DNA of 64,000 nucleotides, taken from NCBI RefSeq assembly GCF_025562755.1, contig NZ_CP103300.1:434001-498000 (forward strand), given 5' to 3'. Below, in pieces: positions 1 to 10,103 of this stretch. A program made the translations under genes and the position numbers. The notes beneath the pieces were generated by a model. That model made no database searches. It was not told the DNA's origin and was given only the letters and a program-made list of their open reading frames with translations. Source of the stretch: Endozoicomonas euniceicola. Its GTDB lineage: Bacteria; Pseudomonadota; Gammaproteobacteria; Pseudomonadales; Endozoicomonadaceae. How positions within the stretch are numbered: position 1 is the stretch's first letter; each line of letters opens with the position of its first letter.

Positions 1-3000
1 TTCGCCCCGGCCTTGATCAGAAGCTCCACGCACCCGGTACGACCTTTCAGGGCAGCGATGTGCAGAGGAGCGACACCATTCGTCGTCAGGGCAGCATCAA
101 CATCCGCCCCGGCCTTGATCAGAAGTTTCATGCACTCGGTATGACCGCCTTGGGCAGCGATGTGCAGAGGAGTGACACCATTCGTCGTCCGGGCAGCATC
201 AACACCCGCCCCGGCCTTGATCAGAAGTTCCACGCACCCGGTATGACCGTTCTCGGCAGCGTAGGAAAGAGGGGTGGCACCATTCGTCGTCAGGGCAGCA
301 TCAACATCCGCCCCAGCCTTGATCAGAAGTTCCATGCACTCGGTACGACCTTTCAGGGCAGCGATGTGCAGAAGAGTGGCACCACTTGTCGTCAGGGCAG
401 CATCAATAGCCGCCTTGGCCTTGATCAGAAGCTCCACGCACTCGGTATGACCGACTTGGGCAGCGATGTGCAGAGGAGTGACACCATCCGTCGTCCGGGC
501 AGCATCAACAGCCGCCCCAGCCTTGATCAGAAGTTCCATGCACTCGATATGTCCGCCTTGGGCAGCGAGGTGCAGAGAAGTGACACCATCCGTCGTCCGG
601 GCAGCATCAACATCCGCCCCGGCCTTGATCAGAAGCTCCACGCACCCGGTATGACCGCCTTGGGCAGCAAAGTGCAGAGGAGTGTCACCATCCGTCGTCA
701 GGGCAGCCTTAACATCCGCCCCGGCCTTGATCAGAAGTTCCATGCCCCTGGTATGACCGCCTTGGGCAGCGGAGTGCAGGGGAGTGACACCATCCGTCGT
801 CAGGGTAGCCTTAATATCCGCCCCGGCCTTGATCAGAACTTTCAGGCACTCGGTATAACCTTTGTAGGCAGCGATGTGCAGAAGGGTGAGACCATCTGCC
901 CTCAGGGCAGCACCAACAACTGCCCCGGCATCGATCAGGGTTTGCAAAAACCCTGCATGACCGTTCAGGGCAGCAACGTGCAACAAACTGATGCCGGAAC
1001 CCGAAACGGCTGAACGAAACTGTTCATTGACAATACTACTGTCTATTTCCAGCAGACGCTGCAGTATTTCCAAATCCCCGTTACGAGCAACATTCAGAGG
1101 CAAGGATTCACAGAATTCAGAGTCTTCATAAAGCTTGCTGCCGTCCACTCGCACCAGCGGCAAAGCTCTTTGCCGACAATAAGCACACGAACGTGATACA
1201 AGAGCCGTAGCCGGAGCCTGCTCCCTAAGCCATCCGGCAATGCACTCCAGATGATATTGGTGATTACAGTTCGTCTTGACGACCGAAATAGTGCCTAAGT
1301 CACTCCTGCAGATGGAGCACTTGTCACCCTGTAACTTCTCATTTCCTTCTGCAGCGGTTGAGCGCCCCCCCGCTACTGAAATACCAGCTTCTGGCTTCTC
1401 TTTTTTGCAAGGTCCGTGGCAAGGTGAGCAGTCGATGGTCTTACTGTATGTATGTTTATCGTTGTCGGGTGGCTCTTCCCCCTCATCGCCTTTCTTCCAG
1501 CCACTCTCATTTTTATTGCCCCGGGGAACTTTGTTTCGGGGGACGTTTGAATTTGAGCCTTCTTGACTGCCTGCTGCCTCAGATGAACTGGCCTTGCGTT
1601 TTTTCTGATTCTGGCCTCCGCCTTCCTGGTGGGGTACCTGCCTCTCATCGTACTGGCTTGAAAGATCAGCTGACAACATAGCCCGGAACTGACGCACCAG
1701 TGTTTCAAGACCAGAAACCAGAAACTCAGTTTGTTTTGTTGACACGTTAATGTCGTCTGTTTCCAGCTGCAACTGTTGTTCCAGCCGTCTTCTCAATGCC
1801 TGGTAAACCAAACCCGCGTCCGTAAGTCGCCACCGGTCGTAGAACAGGGCTTCTTCATGTGTCAGCTCACCGGGAACAATGAGAATACTCTGATAGTCCG
1901 TGTTTACGTGGTGTTGAGACAGCGCCTGTTTCAGGGCGTCATCATCACGCTGCCACAGCTCCCGGTCATCAGTAGCCAGCGATGACTTCAGGAATGACAA
2001 AATCCCCGGGGAGCCCTGATCGTTTTCCGTTATTCCGGTTGCGGATGTATCGAAATCAGTCAGGTATTCAAGGTCAGCGGCAATCAGCATGATCCTGTTA
2101 TCAAGAATCCGGGCCAGGTCACCATGACCCCGGGCTATGGCCTGTTGCATTTTTTTTCGGAGGATTTTTAACAGTTGTCGTTTATTTTCCAGATTCTTCC
2201 TGATCAGTTCTTCCGCTGAATCCTGCTCCGGGTACTCCTTGTCGCCGTAGACAATGATCAGTGGCTCAGGCTCGGCATCGAAGGTGTAATGAGTACTGTC
2301 ATTATCGTCATCGTCACCGCCACTCCCGGAAGCCACCAGACTACCAGTGACGATACCTGCAATGTCCTTCAGAGCTTCGGTATCCAAAAGTGCGAGATAG
2401 CTTTGCGTCTGGATGTTGAGCAGTTTTTCGTACAAAGCAACCAGGCTGGCACTCCGGAGAATGTTGTCCCGGGTAATAACTACCCGCATAGAGGCATCAC
2501 TCACAGAAACAACAGCGGCAGGATAAGGCGGTCTTTTAACAAGTCGCTGCCAGTTAACAATCGCCTGATCCAGCTCTCCCTCAAGCCTGTTTCTTTTTCT
2601 GTCGTTTGCCTCTCTGGAAAAAGCACCGTCAGGAATCAGTCTTTTTTTTAACGGTGTTTTTAAAAAGGATGTCCGGGACGGTGATTCCGCCTGTAACGGG
2701 TTGTTGTGGCTTAATACGTTCCCGGGTCTGCCCGAAAAAACAACACCGGCGCTTCCGGCAGTTGAAAAAACGGTTGACAGGAAATAGAAAAGCAAACTGT
2801 CAGAGAAAGGAGAAAAAACTGCCCTGCTATCGTCAACAGGTTTAAAACATACCTGACCGCTGTCGGCTAAAAACGAATCAGCTAAAAACGCCCTTCCCGG
2901 AAAACCTGCCGTTAAATCACCGACGGGTTTACAGATAACACCGTCTGTGGCAGCAAAAAGCGCTGAACTGGCAAACAGGAAGATAATAACAAGTCGTAAA

Positions 3001-3035
3001 AAGTCAGCACTCAGAGATGTCAAGTAATTATGCAC
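1..3035 (-). CDS. Secreted RING-H2/ankyrin-repeat protein, copy P1 (3' end outside window)
   Basis: The gene enters from the left edge, so its C-terminus is missing; about ten 34-residue ankyrin units are visible. It reads open from a GTG at 3033-3035 through the usual signal peptide (core reads L-V-I-I-F instead of L-F-I-I-F), the short acidic tract G-G-D-D-D-D-N-D, and a RING-H2 finger at about residues 573-620 of the C-S-I-C-R-S-D-L-G-T type. The ankyrin cap begins L-N-V-A-R-N-G-D. Its N-terminal sequence is closest to the copy at 38537-41563 (shared G-F-P-G-R-A-F). Unlike every other copy with a long spacer, it has no Shine-Dalgarno before the start: a 44-bp deletion between two AATTATGCAC repeats removed it. 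The reading frame is intact but translation is probably weak. Role by family architecture: exported ubiquitin-ligase-like effector (inference). Confidence 0.85.
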   Translation of the reverse strand, partial: MHNYLTSLSADFLRLVIIFLFASSALFAATDGVICKPVGDLTAGFPGRAFLADSFLADSGQVCFKPVDDSRAVFSPFSDSLLFYFLSTVFSTAGSAGVVFSGRPGNVLSHNNPLQAESPSRTSFLKTPLKKRLIPDGAFSREANDRKRNRLEGELDQAIVNWQRLVKRPPYPAAVVSVSDASMRVVITRDNILRSASLVALYEKLLNIQTQSYLALLDTEALKDIAGIVTGSLVASGSGGDDDDNDSTHYTFDAEPEPLIIVYGDKEYPEQDSAEELIRKNLENKRQLLKILRKKMQQAIARGHGDLARILDNRIMLIAADLEYLTDFDTSATGITENDQGSPGILSFLKSSLATDDRELWQRDDDALKQALSQHHVNTDYQSILIVPGELTHEEALFYDRWRLTDAGLVYQALRRRLEQQLQLETDDINVSTKQTEFLVSGLETLVRQFRAMLSADLSSQYDERQVPHQEGGGQNQKKRKASSSEAAGSQEGSNSNVPRNKVPRGNKNESGWKKGDEGEEPPDNDKHTYSKTIDCSPCHGPCKKEKPEAGISVAGGRSTAAEGNEKLQGDKCSICRSDLGTISVVKTNCNHQYHLECIAGWLREQAPATALVSRSCAYCRQRALPLVRVDGSKLYEDSEFCESLPLNVARNGDLEILQRLLEIDSSIVNEQFRSAVSGSGISLLHVAALNGHAGFLQTLIDAGAVVGAALRADGLTLLHIAAYKGYTECLKVLIKAGADIKATLTTDGVTPLHSAAQGGHTRGMELLIKAGADVKAALTTDGDTPLHFAAQGGHTGCVELLIKAGADVDAARTTDGVTSLHLAAQGGHIECMELLIKAGAAVDAARTTDGVTPLHIAAQVGHTECVELLIKAKAAIDAALTTSGATLLHIAALKGRTECMELLIKAGADVDAALTTNGATPLSYAAENGHTGCVELLIKAGAGVDAARTTNGVTPLHIAAQGGHTECMKLLIKAGADVDAALTTNGVAPLHIAALKGRTGCVELLIKAGA

Positions 3036-3132
3036 AAGACGGCACTCAGCTAGTTCTCGTCCAAAAACGTAGCCACCTGATAATCGATAAAATTTGATCT
3101 GAGAATGAATGAAGCTCATCTGCTTTTTATAA

Positions 3133-3161
3133 ACTATCTTTCCCGGAGCCTTTAATCACAA
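3133..3161 (-). promoter_or_regulatory. Candidate sigma70 promoter, repeated in every long spacer
   Basis: On the minus strand TTGTGA is followed, 17 nt later, by GATAGT; each hexamer matches 4 of 6 consensus bases at ideal spacing. The same block lies 142-170 bp above the start codon of the other genes with long spacers: 9977-10005, 14147-14175, 19124-19152, 23684-23712, 34628-34656, 38192-38220, 48230-48258, 52283-52311, 56154-56182 and 60382-60410. Here it is only 98 bp away because of the 44-bp deletion next to the P1 start. It is absent before P2, P7, P8 (28-bp spacers) and P11 (5' end replaced). The call rests on consensus and conservation only; the whole spacer is duplicated, so conservation is weak evidence. 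Confidence 0.3.
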
Positions 3162-3249
3162 GTGACAGCAAAGGGCAGCAAAAAAGAAAAGACCTCAAAT
3201 GCGTAAAAAAAGCAATAAGCAGTGTAGTTTGAATTTCCTATGTAAGTCT

Positions 3250-3462
3250 TCTCCAATATGAACGACGGAAGTTGTTGGAGAAGTACAGAGTACCGCCTTC
3301 ATTCAAACGACGCATGGCCAGCCTGATCAGATGACCATGATCGCGCTGCACATCAAACACACCTTCGAACTTCCTGGAGTTTAAGAAGGTGGGCGGGTCG
3401 ATAAAAATCGGGCCATAGTCGTTTTTATCCCGTTCAAAGCGATGATTTACTTAGCACTGCAA
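3250..3462 (-). pseudogene. rlmKL: rlmKL fragment in the P2-P1 spacer
   Basis: The fragment encodes about 70 residues resembling the RlmK (23S rRNA m7G2069 methyltransferase) half of RlmKL: I-F-I-D-P-P-T-F, then N-S-R-K-F-E-G-V-F-D-V-Q-R-D-H and G-G-T-L-Y-F-S-N-N-F. It lacks both ends of the domain. In this copy the Tyr codon before V-N-H-R-F is a TAA stop, so it is dead. It starts 15 bp beyond the P2 stop codon. The rest of the 442-bp spacer (3036-3249) holds the candidate promoter and no gene. Confidence 0.7.
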
Positions 3463-3477
3463 GTCGTATTTAGCCAG

Positions 3478-6336
3478 TTATTGGTCTGACGGTTGACAAT
3501 TCTCCTCGGCAGCGGTCAGAAGTTCCGCGCACCCGGTCTGGCCGCTCCAGTTAGCGGTGCGCAGCGGAGTGTCACCATTCGTCGTCAGGGCAGCCTTAAC
3601 ATTCGCCCCAGCCTTGATCAGAAGCTCCACGCACCCGGTACGACCTTTCAGGGCAGCGAGGTGCAGAGGAGTGGCACCATCCCCCGTCCGGGCAGCATCA
3701 ACATCCGCCCCGGCCTTGATCAGAAGTTCCATGCATTCGGTATGACCGCCTTGGGCAGCGATGTGCAGAGGAGTGACACCATCCGTCGTCCGGGCAGCAT
3801 CAACATCCGCCCCAGCCTTGATCAGAAGTTCCACGCACCTGGTATGACCGTCTTGGGCAGCGATGTGCAGAGGAGTGACACCATCCGTCGTCCGGGCAGC
3901 ATCAACATCCGCCCCAGCCTTGATCAGAAGTTCCACGCACCTGGTATGACCGTCTTGGGCAGCGATGTGCAGAGGAGTGACACCATCCGTCGTCCGGGCA
4001 GCATCAACATCCGCCCGAGCCTTGATCAGAAGTTCCACGCACTCAGTACGACCATTCTCGGCAGCGAAATACAGAGGAGTGACACCATCCATTGCCCGGC
4101 CAGCATCAACAGCCGCCCCAGCCTTGATCAGAACTTTCAGGCACTCGGTATGACCTTTGTGGGCAGCGAGGTGCAGAGGAGTGGCACCATCCGTCGTCAG
4201 GACAGCATCAACAACCGCCTCGGCGTTGATCAGAAGTTCCACGCACTGCTTATGACCATTCAGGAGAGCAGCGTGCAACAAACTGATGCCGGAACCCGAA
4301 ACAGCTGAACGAAACTGTTTATTGGCAATACTACTGTTCTTATTCAGCAGACTCTGCAGCGTTTCCAAATCCCCGGCACGACAAGCTTGCAGAGGCAGGG
4401 ATTCACAAAATTCAGAGTCTTCATCGAGCTTGCCGCCGCCCACTCGCACGAGCGGCAAAGCTTTTTGCCGACAATAAGCACACCGTGATGCAAGAGCCTT
4501 AGCCGGACCCTGCTCCCTAAGCCATCCGGCAATGCACTCCAGATGATATTGGTGATTACAGTTCGTCTTGACGACCGAAATATCTCCTAAGTCATTCATG
4601 CAGATGGAGCACCTGTCGCCCTGTAACTTCTCATTTCCTTCTGCAGCGGTTGAGCGCCCCCCCGCTACTGAAATACCAGCTTCTGGCTTTTCCTTTTTGC
4701 AAGGTCCGTGGCAAGGTGAGCAGTCGATGGTCTTGCTGTATGTATGTTTATCTTTGTCAGGTGGCTCTTCCCCTTCATCGCCTTTTTTCCAGCCGCTCTC
4801 ACTCTTATTATCCCGAGACGCTTTGTTTTTGCGGGCGTTTGAATTTGAGCCTTCTTGACTGCCTGCTGCCTCAGATGAACTGGCCTTGCGTTTTTTCTGA
4901 TTCAGGTCTCCGCCTTCCTGATGGGGTACCTGCCTCCTATCGTAATGGCTTGAAAGATCAGCCGAAAACATAGCCCGGAACTGACGCGCCAGCGTTTCAA
5001 GACCAGAAACCAGAAACTCAGTTTGTTTTGTTGACACGCTAATGTCGTCTGTTTCCAGCTGCAACTCCTGTTCCAGCCGTCTTCTCAATGCCTGGTAAAC
5101 CAAACCCGCGTCCGTAAGTCGCCACCGGTCGTAGAACAGGGCTTCTTCATGTGTCAGCTCACCGGGAACAATGAGAATGCTCTGATAGTCAGTGTTTATC
5201 TGGTGTTGAGACAGCGACTGTTTCAGGGCGTCATCATCACGCTGCAACAGCTCCCGGTCATCAGTAGCCAGCGATGCCTTCAGGAATGACAAAATCCCCG
5301 GGGAACCCTGATCGTTTTCCGTTATTCCGGTTGCGGATGTATCCAAATCAGTCAGGTATTCAAGGTCAGCGGCAATCAGCATGATCCTGTTATCAAGAAT
5401 CCGGGCCAGGTCACCATGACCCCGGGCTATGGCCTGTTGCATTTTTTTTCGGAGGATTTTTAACAGTTGTCTTTTATTTTCCAGATTCTTCCTGATCAGT
5501 TCTTCCGCTGAATCCTGCTCCGGGTACTCCTTGTCGCCATAGATAATGATCAGTGGCTCAGGCTCGGCATCGAAGGTGTAATGAGTGCTGTCATTATCGT
5601 CATCGTCACCATCACCGCCACTCCCGGAAGCCACCAGACTACCAGTGACGATACCTGCAATGTCCTTCAGAGCTTCGGTATCCAAAAGTGCGAGGTAGCT
5701 TTGCGTCTGGATGTTGAGCAGTTTTTCGTACAAAGAAACCAGACTGACACTCCGGAGAATGTTGTCCCGGGTAATAACTACCCGCATAGAGGCATCACTG
5801 ATAGAAACAACAGCGGCAGGATAAGGCGGTCTTTTAACAAGTCGCTGCCAGTTAGCAATCGCCTGATCCAGCTCTCCCTCAAGCCTGTTTCTTTTTCTGT
5901 CGTTTGCCTCTCTGGAAAAAGCACCGTCAGGAAGCAATCTGTTTTTTAACAGTGTTTTTAAAAAGGATGTCCGGGACGGTGATTCCGCCTGTGACGGTTT
6001 TTTGTGGCTTAATACGTTTCCGGGCCTGCCCGAAAAAACAACACCGGCGCTTCCGGCAGTTGAAAAAACGGTTGACAGGAAATAGAAAAGCAAACTGTCA
6101 GAGAAAGGAGAAAAAACTGCCCTGCTATCGTCAACAGGCTTAAAACATACCTGACCTCTGTCGGCTAAAAACAAATCAGCTAAAAACGCCTTTCCTGAAA
6201 AACCTGCCGTTAAATCACTGACTGGTTTACAGATAACACCGTCGGTGGCAGCAAAAAGCGCTGAACTGGCAAACAGGAAGATAATAAAAAGTCGTAAAAA
6301 GTCAGCACTCAGAGATGTCAGGTAATTATGCACCAT
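3478..6336 (-). CDS. Secreted RING-H2/ankyrin-repeat protein, copy P2 (shortest array)
   Basis: This 952-residue copy has the smallest repeat array in the window, 8 units after the cap. The RING-H2 finger at about 576-622 is the C-S-I-C-M-N-D-L-G-D haplotype, shared with P3 and P9, and its last loop is one residue shorter (S-R-C-A-Y-C). The cap reads L-P-L-Q-A-C-R-A-G-D-L-E. Residues around 370-530 (D-I-S-V-S-T, S-H-Y-D-R-R, P-P-D-K-D-K) match P10 rather than its neighbours, a sign of gene conversion. Two successive units with T-T-D-G-V-T-P-L-H-I-A-A-Q-D-G are identical, a fresh duplication. ATG (6334-6336) directly precedes the GTG used elsewhere; AGGAG lies 4 nt from ATG and 7 nt from GTG, so either could start. 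It follows P3 by 28 bp and is probably co-transcribed with it. Confidence 0.9.
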   Translation of the reverse strand: MVHNYLTSLSADFLRLFIIFLFASSALFAATDGVICKPVSDLTAGFSGKAFLADLFLADRGQVCFKPVDDSRAVFSPFSDSLLFYFLSTVFSTAGSAGVVFSGRPGNVLSHKKPSQAESPSRTSFLKTLLKNRLLPDGAFSREANDRKRNRLEGELDQAIANWQRLVKRPPYPAAVVSISDASMRVVITRDNILRSVSLVSLYEKLLNIQTQSYLALLDTEALKDIAGIVTGSLVASGSGGDGDDDDNDSTHYTFDAEPEPLIIIYGDKEYPEQDSAEELIRKNLENKRQLLKILRKKMQQAIARGHGDLARILDNRIMLIAADLEYLTDLDTSATGITENDQGSPGILSFLKASLATDDRELLQRDDDALKQSLSQHQINTDYQSILIVPGELTHEEALFYDRWRLTDAGLVYQALRRRLEQELQLETDDISVSTKQTEFLVSGLETLARQFRAMFSADLSSHYDRRQVPHQEGGDLNQKKRKASSSEAAGSQEGSNSNARKNKASRDNKSESGWKKGDEGEEPPDKDKHTYSKTIDCSPCHGPCKKEKPEAGISVAGGRSTAAEGNEKLQGDRCSICMNDLGDISVVKTNCNHQYHLECIAGWLREQGPAKALASRCAYCRQKALPLVRVGGGKLDEDSEFCESLPLQACRAGDLETLQSLLNKNSSIANKQFRSAVSGSGISLLHAALLNGHKQCVELLINAEAVVDAVLTTDGATPLHLAAHKGHTECLKVLIKAGAAVDAGRAMDGVTPLYFAAENGRTECVELLIKARADVDAARTTDGVTPLHIAAQDGHTRCVELLIKAGADVDAARTTDGVTPLHIAAQDGHTRCVELLIKAGADVDAARTTDGVTPLHIAAQGGHTECMELLIKAGADVDAARTGDGATPLHLAALKGRTGCVELLIKAGANVKAALTTNGDTPLRTANWSGQTGCAELLTAAEENCQPSDQ

Positions 6337-6364
6337 TAAGCTCCTGCCTACCGTATTTAGCCAG
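6337..6364 (-). other. Short 28-bp intergenic spacer P3-P2
   Basis: It joins the block next to the start codon (containing AGGAG) directly to the block next to the stop codon. The rlmKL fragment and promoter found in long spacers are missing. The same junction (ctgcctac|cgtattta on the plus strand) occurs at 27503-27530 and 30903-30930, so all three derive from one deletion of roughly 460 bp that then spread. It probably couples P2 to P3 transcription. Confidence 0.75.
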
Positions 6365-9300
6365 TTATTGGTCTGACGGTTGGCTATTCTCCTCGGCAGC
6401 GGTCAGAAGTTTCGCGCAACCGGTCTGGCCGTTCCGGTTAGCGGTGCGCAGCGGAGTGTCACCATTCGTCGTCAGGGCAGCCTTAACATTCGCCCTGGCC
6501 TTGATCAGAAGTTCCACGCACCCGGTACGACCTTTCAGGGCAGCGAGGTGCAAAGGAGTGGCACCATCCGCCGTCCGGGCAGCATCAACAGCCGCCCCGG
6601 CCTTGATCAGAAGTTCCACGCACTCGGTATGACCGCCTTGGGCAGCGATGTGCAGAGGAGTGCCACCATCCGTCGTCAGGGCAGCATCAACAGCCGCCCC
6701 AGCCTTGATCAGAACTTTCAGGCACTCGGTATGACCGCCTTGGGCAGCGATGTGCAGAGGAGTGGCACCATTCGTCGTCAGGGCAGCATCAACAGACGCC
6801 CCAGCCTTGATCAGAAGTTCCACACACTCGGTATCATTGTTCTTGGCAGCGAAGTGCAGAGGAGTGGCACCATCCGTCGTCAGGGCAGCCTTAACAGCCG
6901 CCCCAGCCTTGATCAGAACTTTCAGGCACTCGATATGTCCGCCTTTGGCAGCGAGGTGCAGAGGTGTGTCACCATTCGTCGTCAGGGCAGCCTTAACAGC
7001 CGCCCCAGCCTTGATCAGAACTTTCAGGCACTCGGTATGACCGCCTTGGGCAGCAAAGTGCAGAGAAGTGGCGCCATTCGTCGTCTGGGCAGCATCAACA
7101 TCCGCCCCAGCCTTGATCAGAAGTTCCACACACTCGGTATGATTGTTCTCGGCAGCGAAGTGCAAGGGAGTGCGACCATCCGTCGTCAGGGTAGCCTTAA
7201 CATCCGCCCTGGCATTAATCAGAAGCTCCACGCACCCGTTATGACCTTTGTAGGCAGAGAGATGCAAAGGAGTGTCACCAAACGTCGTACGGGCAGCATC
7301 AACAACCGCCCCGGCCTTGATCAGAAGCTCCACGCACCCGGTGCGACCGCCTTGGGTAGCGAGGTGCAGAGGAGTGGCACCATCCGTCGTCAGGGCAGCA
7401 TCAACAGCCGCCCTAGCCTTGATCATAAGCTCCACGCCCCCGGTATGACCGCATTGGGCAGCGATGTGCAGAGGAGTGGCACCATTCGTCGTCAGGGCAG
7501 CATCAACAGCCGCCCCGGCCTTAATCAGAAGTTCCATGCACTCGATATGACCGCCACGGGCAGCGAGGTGCAAAGGAGTGGCACCACCTGTCATCCGGGC
7601 AGCATCAACAGCCGCCCAAGCCTTGATCAGAACTTTCAGGCACTCGGTATAACCTTTGTCGGCAGCGATGTGCAGGAGGGTGAGACCATCTGCCCTCAGG
7701 GCAGCATCAACAACTGCCCCGGCATCAATCAGGGGTTGCAAGCACTTCGTATGACCGTTCAGGACAGCAGCGTGCAACAAACTGATGTAGGAATTCGAAA
7801 CAGCTAAACGAAATTTTTTATTGGCAATACTACTGTTCTTATTCAGCAGACTCTGCAGCGTTTCCAAATCCCCCGCACGACAAGCTTGCAGAGGCAGGGA
7901 TTCACAAAATTCAGAGTCTTCATCGAGCTTGCCACCGTCCACTCGCACTAGCGGCAAGGCTTTTTGTCGACAATAAGCACACGAACGTGATGCAAGAGCC
8001 GTAGCCGGAGCCTGCTCCCTAAGCCATCCGGCAATGCACTCCAGATGATATTGGTGATTACAGTTCGTCTTGACGACCGAAATATCTCCTAAGTCATTCA
8101 TGCAGATGGAGCACCTGTCGCCCTGTAACTTCTCATTTCCTTCTGCAGCGGTTGAGCGCCCCCCCGCTACTGAAATACCAGCTTCTGGCTTCTCTTTTTT
8201 GCAAGGTCCGTGGCAAGGTGAGCAGTCGATGGTCTTACTGTATGTATGTTTATCGTTGTCGGGTGGCTCTTCCCCCTCATCGCCTTTCTTCCAGCCACTC
8301 TCATTTTTATTGCCCCGGGGAACTTTGTTTCGGGGGACGTTTGAATTTGGGTCTTCTTGCCTGCCTTCTGCCACAGATGAACTGGCTTTGCGTTTTTTCT
8401 GATTCTGGCCTCCGCCTTCCTGGTGGGGTACCTGCCTCTCATCGTACTGGCTTGAAAGATCAGCTGACAACATCGCCCGGAACTGACGCGCCAGCGTTTC
8501 AAGACCAGAAACCAGAAACTCAGTTTGTTTTGTTGACACGTTAATGTCGTCTGTTTCCAGCTGCAACTGTTGTTCCAGCCGTCTTCTCAATGCCTGGTAA
8601 ACCAAACCTGCGTCCGTAAGTCGCCACCGGTCGTAGAACAGGGCTTCTTCATGTGTCAGCTCACCGGGAACAATGAGAATACTCTGATAGTCCGTGTTTA
8701 CCTGGTGTTGAGACAGCGCCTGTTTCAGGGTGTCATCATCACGCTGCCACAGCTCCCGGTCATCAGTAGCCAGCGATGCCCTCAGGAATGACAAAATCCC
8801 CGGGGAACCCTGATCGTTTTCCGTTATTCCGGTTGCGGATGTATCCAAATCAGTCAGGTATTCAAGGTCAGCGGCAATCAGCATGATCCTGTTATCAAGA
8901 ATCCGGGCCAGGTCACCATGACCCCTGACTATGGCCTGTTGCATTTTTTTTCGGAGGATTTTTAACAGTTCTCGTTTATTTTCCAGATTCTTCCTGATCA
9001 GTTCTTCCGCTGAATCCTGCTCCGGGTACTCCTTGTCGCCATAGGCAATGATCAGTGGCTCAGGCTCGGCATCGAAGGTGTAATGAGTGCTGTCATTATC
9101 GTCATCGTCACCATCACCGCCACTCCCGGAAGCCACCAGACTACCAGTGACGATACCTGCAATGTCCTTCAGAGCTTCGGTATCCAAAAGTGCGAGGTAG
9201 CTTTGCGTCTGGATGTTGAGCAGTTTTTCGTACAAAGAAACCAGGCTGACACTCCGGAGAATGTTGTCCCGGGTAATAACTACCCGCATAGAGGCATCAC

Positions 9301-9835
9301 TCACAGAAACAACAGCGGCAGGATAAGACGGTCTTTTAACAAGTCGCTGCCAGTTAGCAATCGCCTGATCCAGCTCTCCCTCAAGCCTGTTTCTTTTTCT
9401 GTCGTTTGCCTCTCTGGAAAAAGCACCGTCAGGAAGCAATCTGTTTTTTAACAGTGTTTTTAAAAAGGATGTCGGGGACGGTGATTCCGCCTGTGACGGG
9501 TTTTTGTGGCTTAATACGTTTCCGGGCCTGCCCGAAAAAACAACACCGGCGCTTCCGGCAGTTGAAAAAACGGTTGACAGGAAATAGAAAAGCAAACTGT
9601 CATAGAAAGGAGAAAAAACTGCCCTGCTATCGTCAACAGGTTTAAAACATACCTGACCGCTGTCGGCTAAAAACGAAACAGCTAAAAACGCCTTTCCTGG
9701 AAAGCCTGCCGTTAAATCACTGACTGGTTTACAGATAACACCGTCGGTGGCAGCAAAAAGCGCTGAACTGGCAAACAGGAAGATAATAAAAAGTCGTAAA
9801 AAGTCAGCACTCAGAGATGTCAAGTAATTATGCAC
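6365..9835 (-). CDS. Secreted RING-H2/ankyrin-repeat protein, copy P3
   Basis: 1,156 residues with 14 ankyrin units. RING-H2 at about 575-622 is of the M-N-D-L-G-D haplotype with the cap L-Q-A-C-R-A-G-D-L-E, as in P2 and P9. The linker before the RING is instead the S-V-A-E-G-R-Q-E-D-P-N-S-N-V-P-R-N-K version shared with P4, so this gene is a mosaic. Its array contains more divergent units than P4-P8 (for example I-K-A-W-A-A-V and L-H-L-S-A-Y-K-G-H-N), which suggests it has been homogenised less recently. The start is GTG, 7 nt after AGGAG. It is the first gene of a likely P3-P2 operon; a candidate promoter is at 9977-10005. Its 3' end carries the base changes typical of genes upstream of a 28-bp spacer (also P8 and P9). 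Confidence 0.9.
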   Translation of the reverse strand: MHNYLTSLSADFLRLFIIFLFASSALFAATDGVICKPVSDLTAGFPGKAFLAVSFLADSGQVCFKPVDDSRAVFSPFYDSLLFYFLSTVFSTAGSAGVVFSGRPGNVLSHKNPSQAESPSPTSFLKTLLKNRLLPDGAFSREANDRKRNRLEGELDQAIANWQRLVKRPSYPAAVVSVSDASMRVVITRDNILRSVSLVSLYEKLLNIQTQSYLALLDTEALKDIAGIVTGSLVASGSGGDGDDDDNDSTHYTFDAEPEPLIIAYGDKEYPEQDSAEELIRKNLENKRELLKILRKKMQQAIVRGHGDLARILDNRIMLIAADLEYLTDLDTSATGITENDQGSPGILSFLRASLATDDRELWQRDDDTLKQALSQHQVNTDYQSILIVPGELTHEEALFYDRWRLTDAGLVYQALRRRLEQQLQLETDDINVSTKQTEFLVSGLETLARQFRAMLSADLSSQYDERQVPHQEGGGQNQKKRKASSSVAEGRQEDPNSNVPRNKVPRGNKNESGWKKGDEGEEPPDNDKHTYSKTIDCSPCHGPCKKEKPEAGISVAGGRSTAAEGNEKLQGDRCSICMNDLGDISVVKTNCNHQYHLECIAGWLREQAPATALASRSCAYCRQKALPLVRVDGGKLDEDSEFCESLPLQACRAGDLETLQSLLNKNSSIANKKFRLAVSNSYISLLHAAVLNGHTKCLQPLIDAGAVVDAALRADGLTLLHIAADKGYTECLKVLIKAWAAVDAARMTGGATPLHLAARGGHIECMELLIKAGAAVDAALTTNGATPLHIAAQCGHTGGVELMIKARAAVDAALTTDGATPLHLATQGGRTGCVELLIKAGAVVDAARTTFGDTPLHLSAYKGHNGCVELLINARADVKATLTTDGRTPLHFAAENNHTECVELLIKAGADVDAAQTTNGATSLHFAAQGGHTECLKVLIKAGAAVKAALTTNGDTPLHLAAKGGHIECLKVLIKAGAAVKAALTTDGATPLHFAAKNNDTECVELLIKAGASVDAALTTNGATPLHIAAQGGHTECLKVLIKAGAAVDAALTTDGGTPLHIAAQGGHTECVELLIKAGAAVDAARTADGATPLHLAALKGRTGCVELLIKARANVKAALTTNGDTPLRTANRNGQTGCAKLLTAAEENSQPSDQ

Positions 9836-10103
9836 CTTTAAGCTCCTGCCTACAGTTCGGAGTTATTGAAATTATGCACAAGACAACACTCAGCTAGTTC
9901 TCGTCCCAAAACGTAGCCACCTGATAATCAATAAAATTTGATTTGAGAATGAATGAAGCTCATCTGCTTTTTATAAACTATCTTTCCCGGAGCCTTTAAT
10001 CACAAGTGACAGCAAAGGACAGCAAAAAAGAAAAGACTTCAAATGCGTAAAAAAAGCAATCAGCAGTGTAGTCTGAATTTCCTATGTACGGAACAAAAAG
10101 CCT

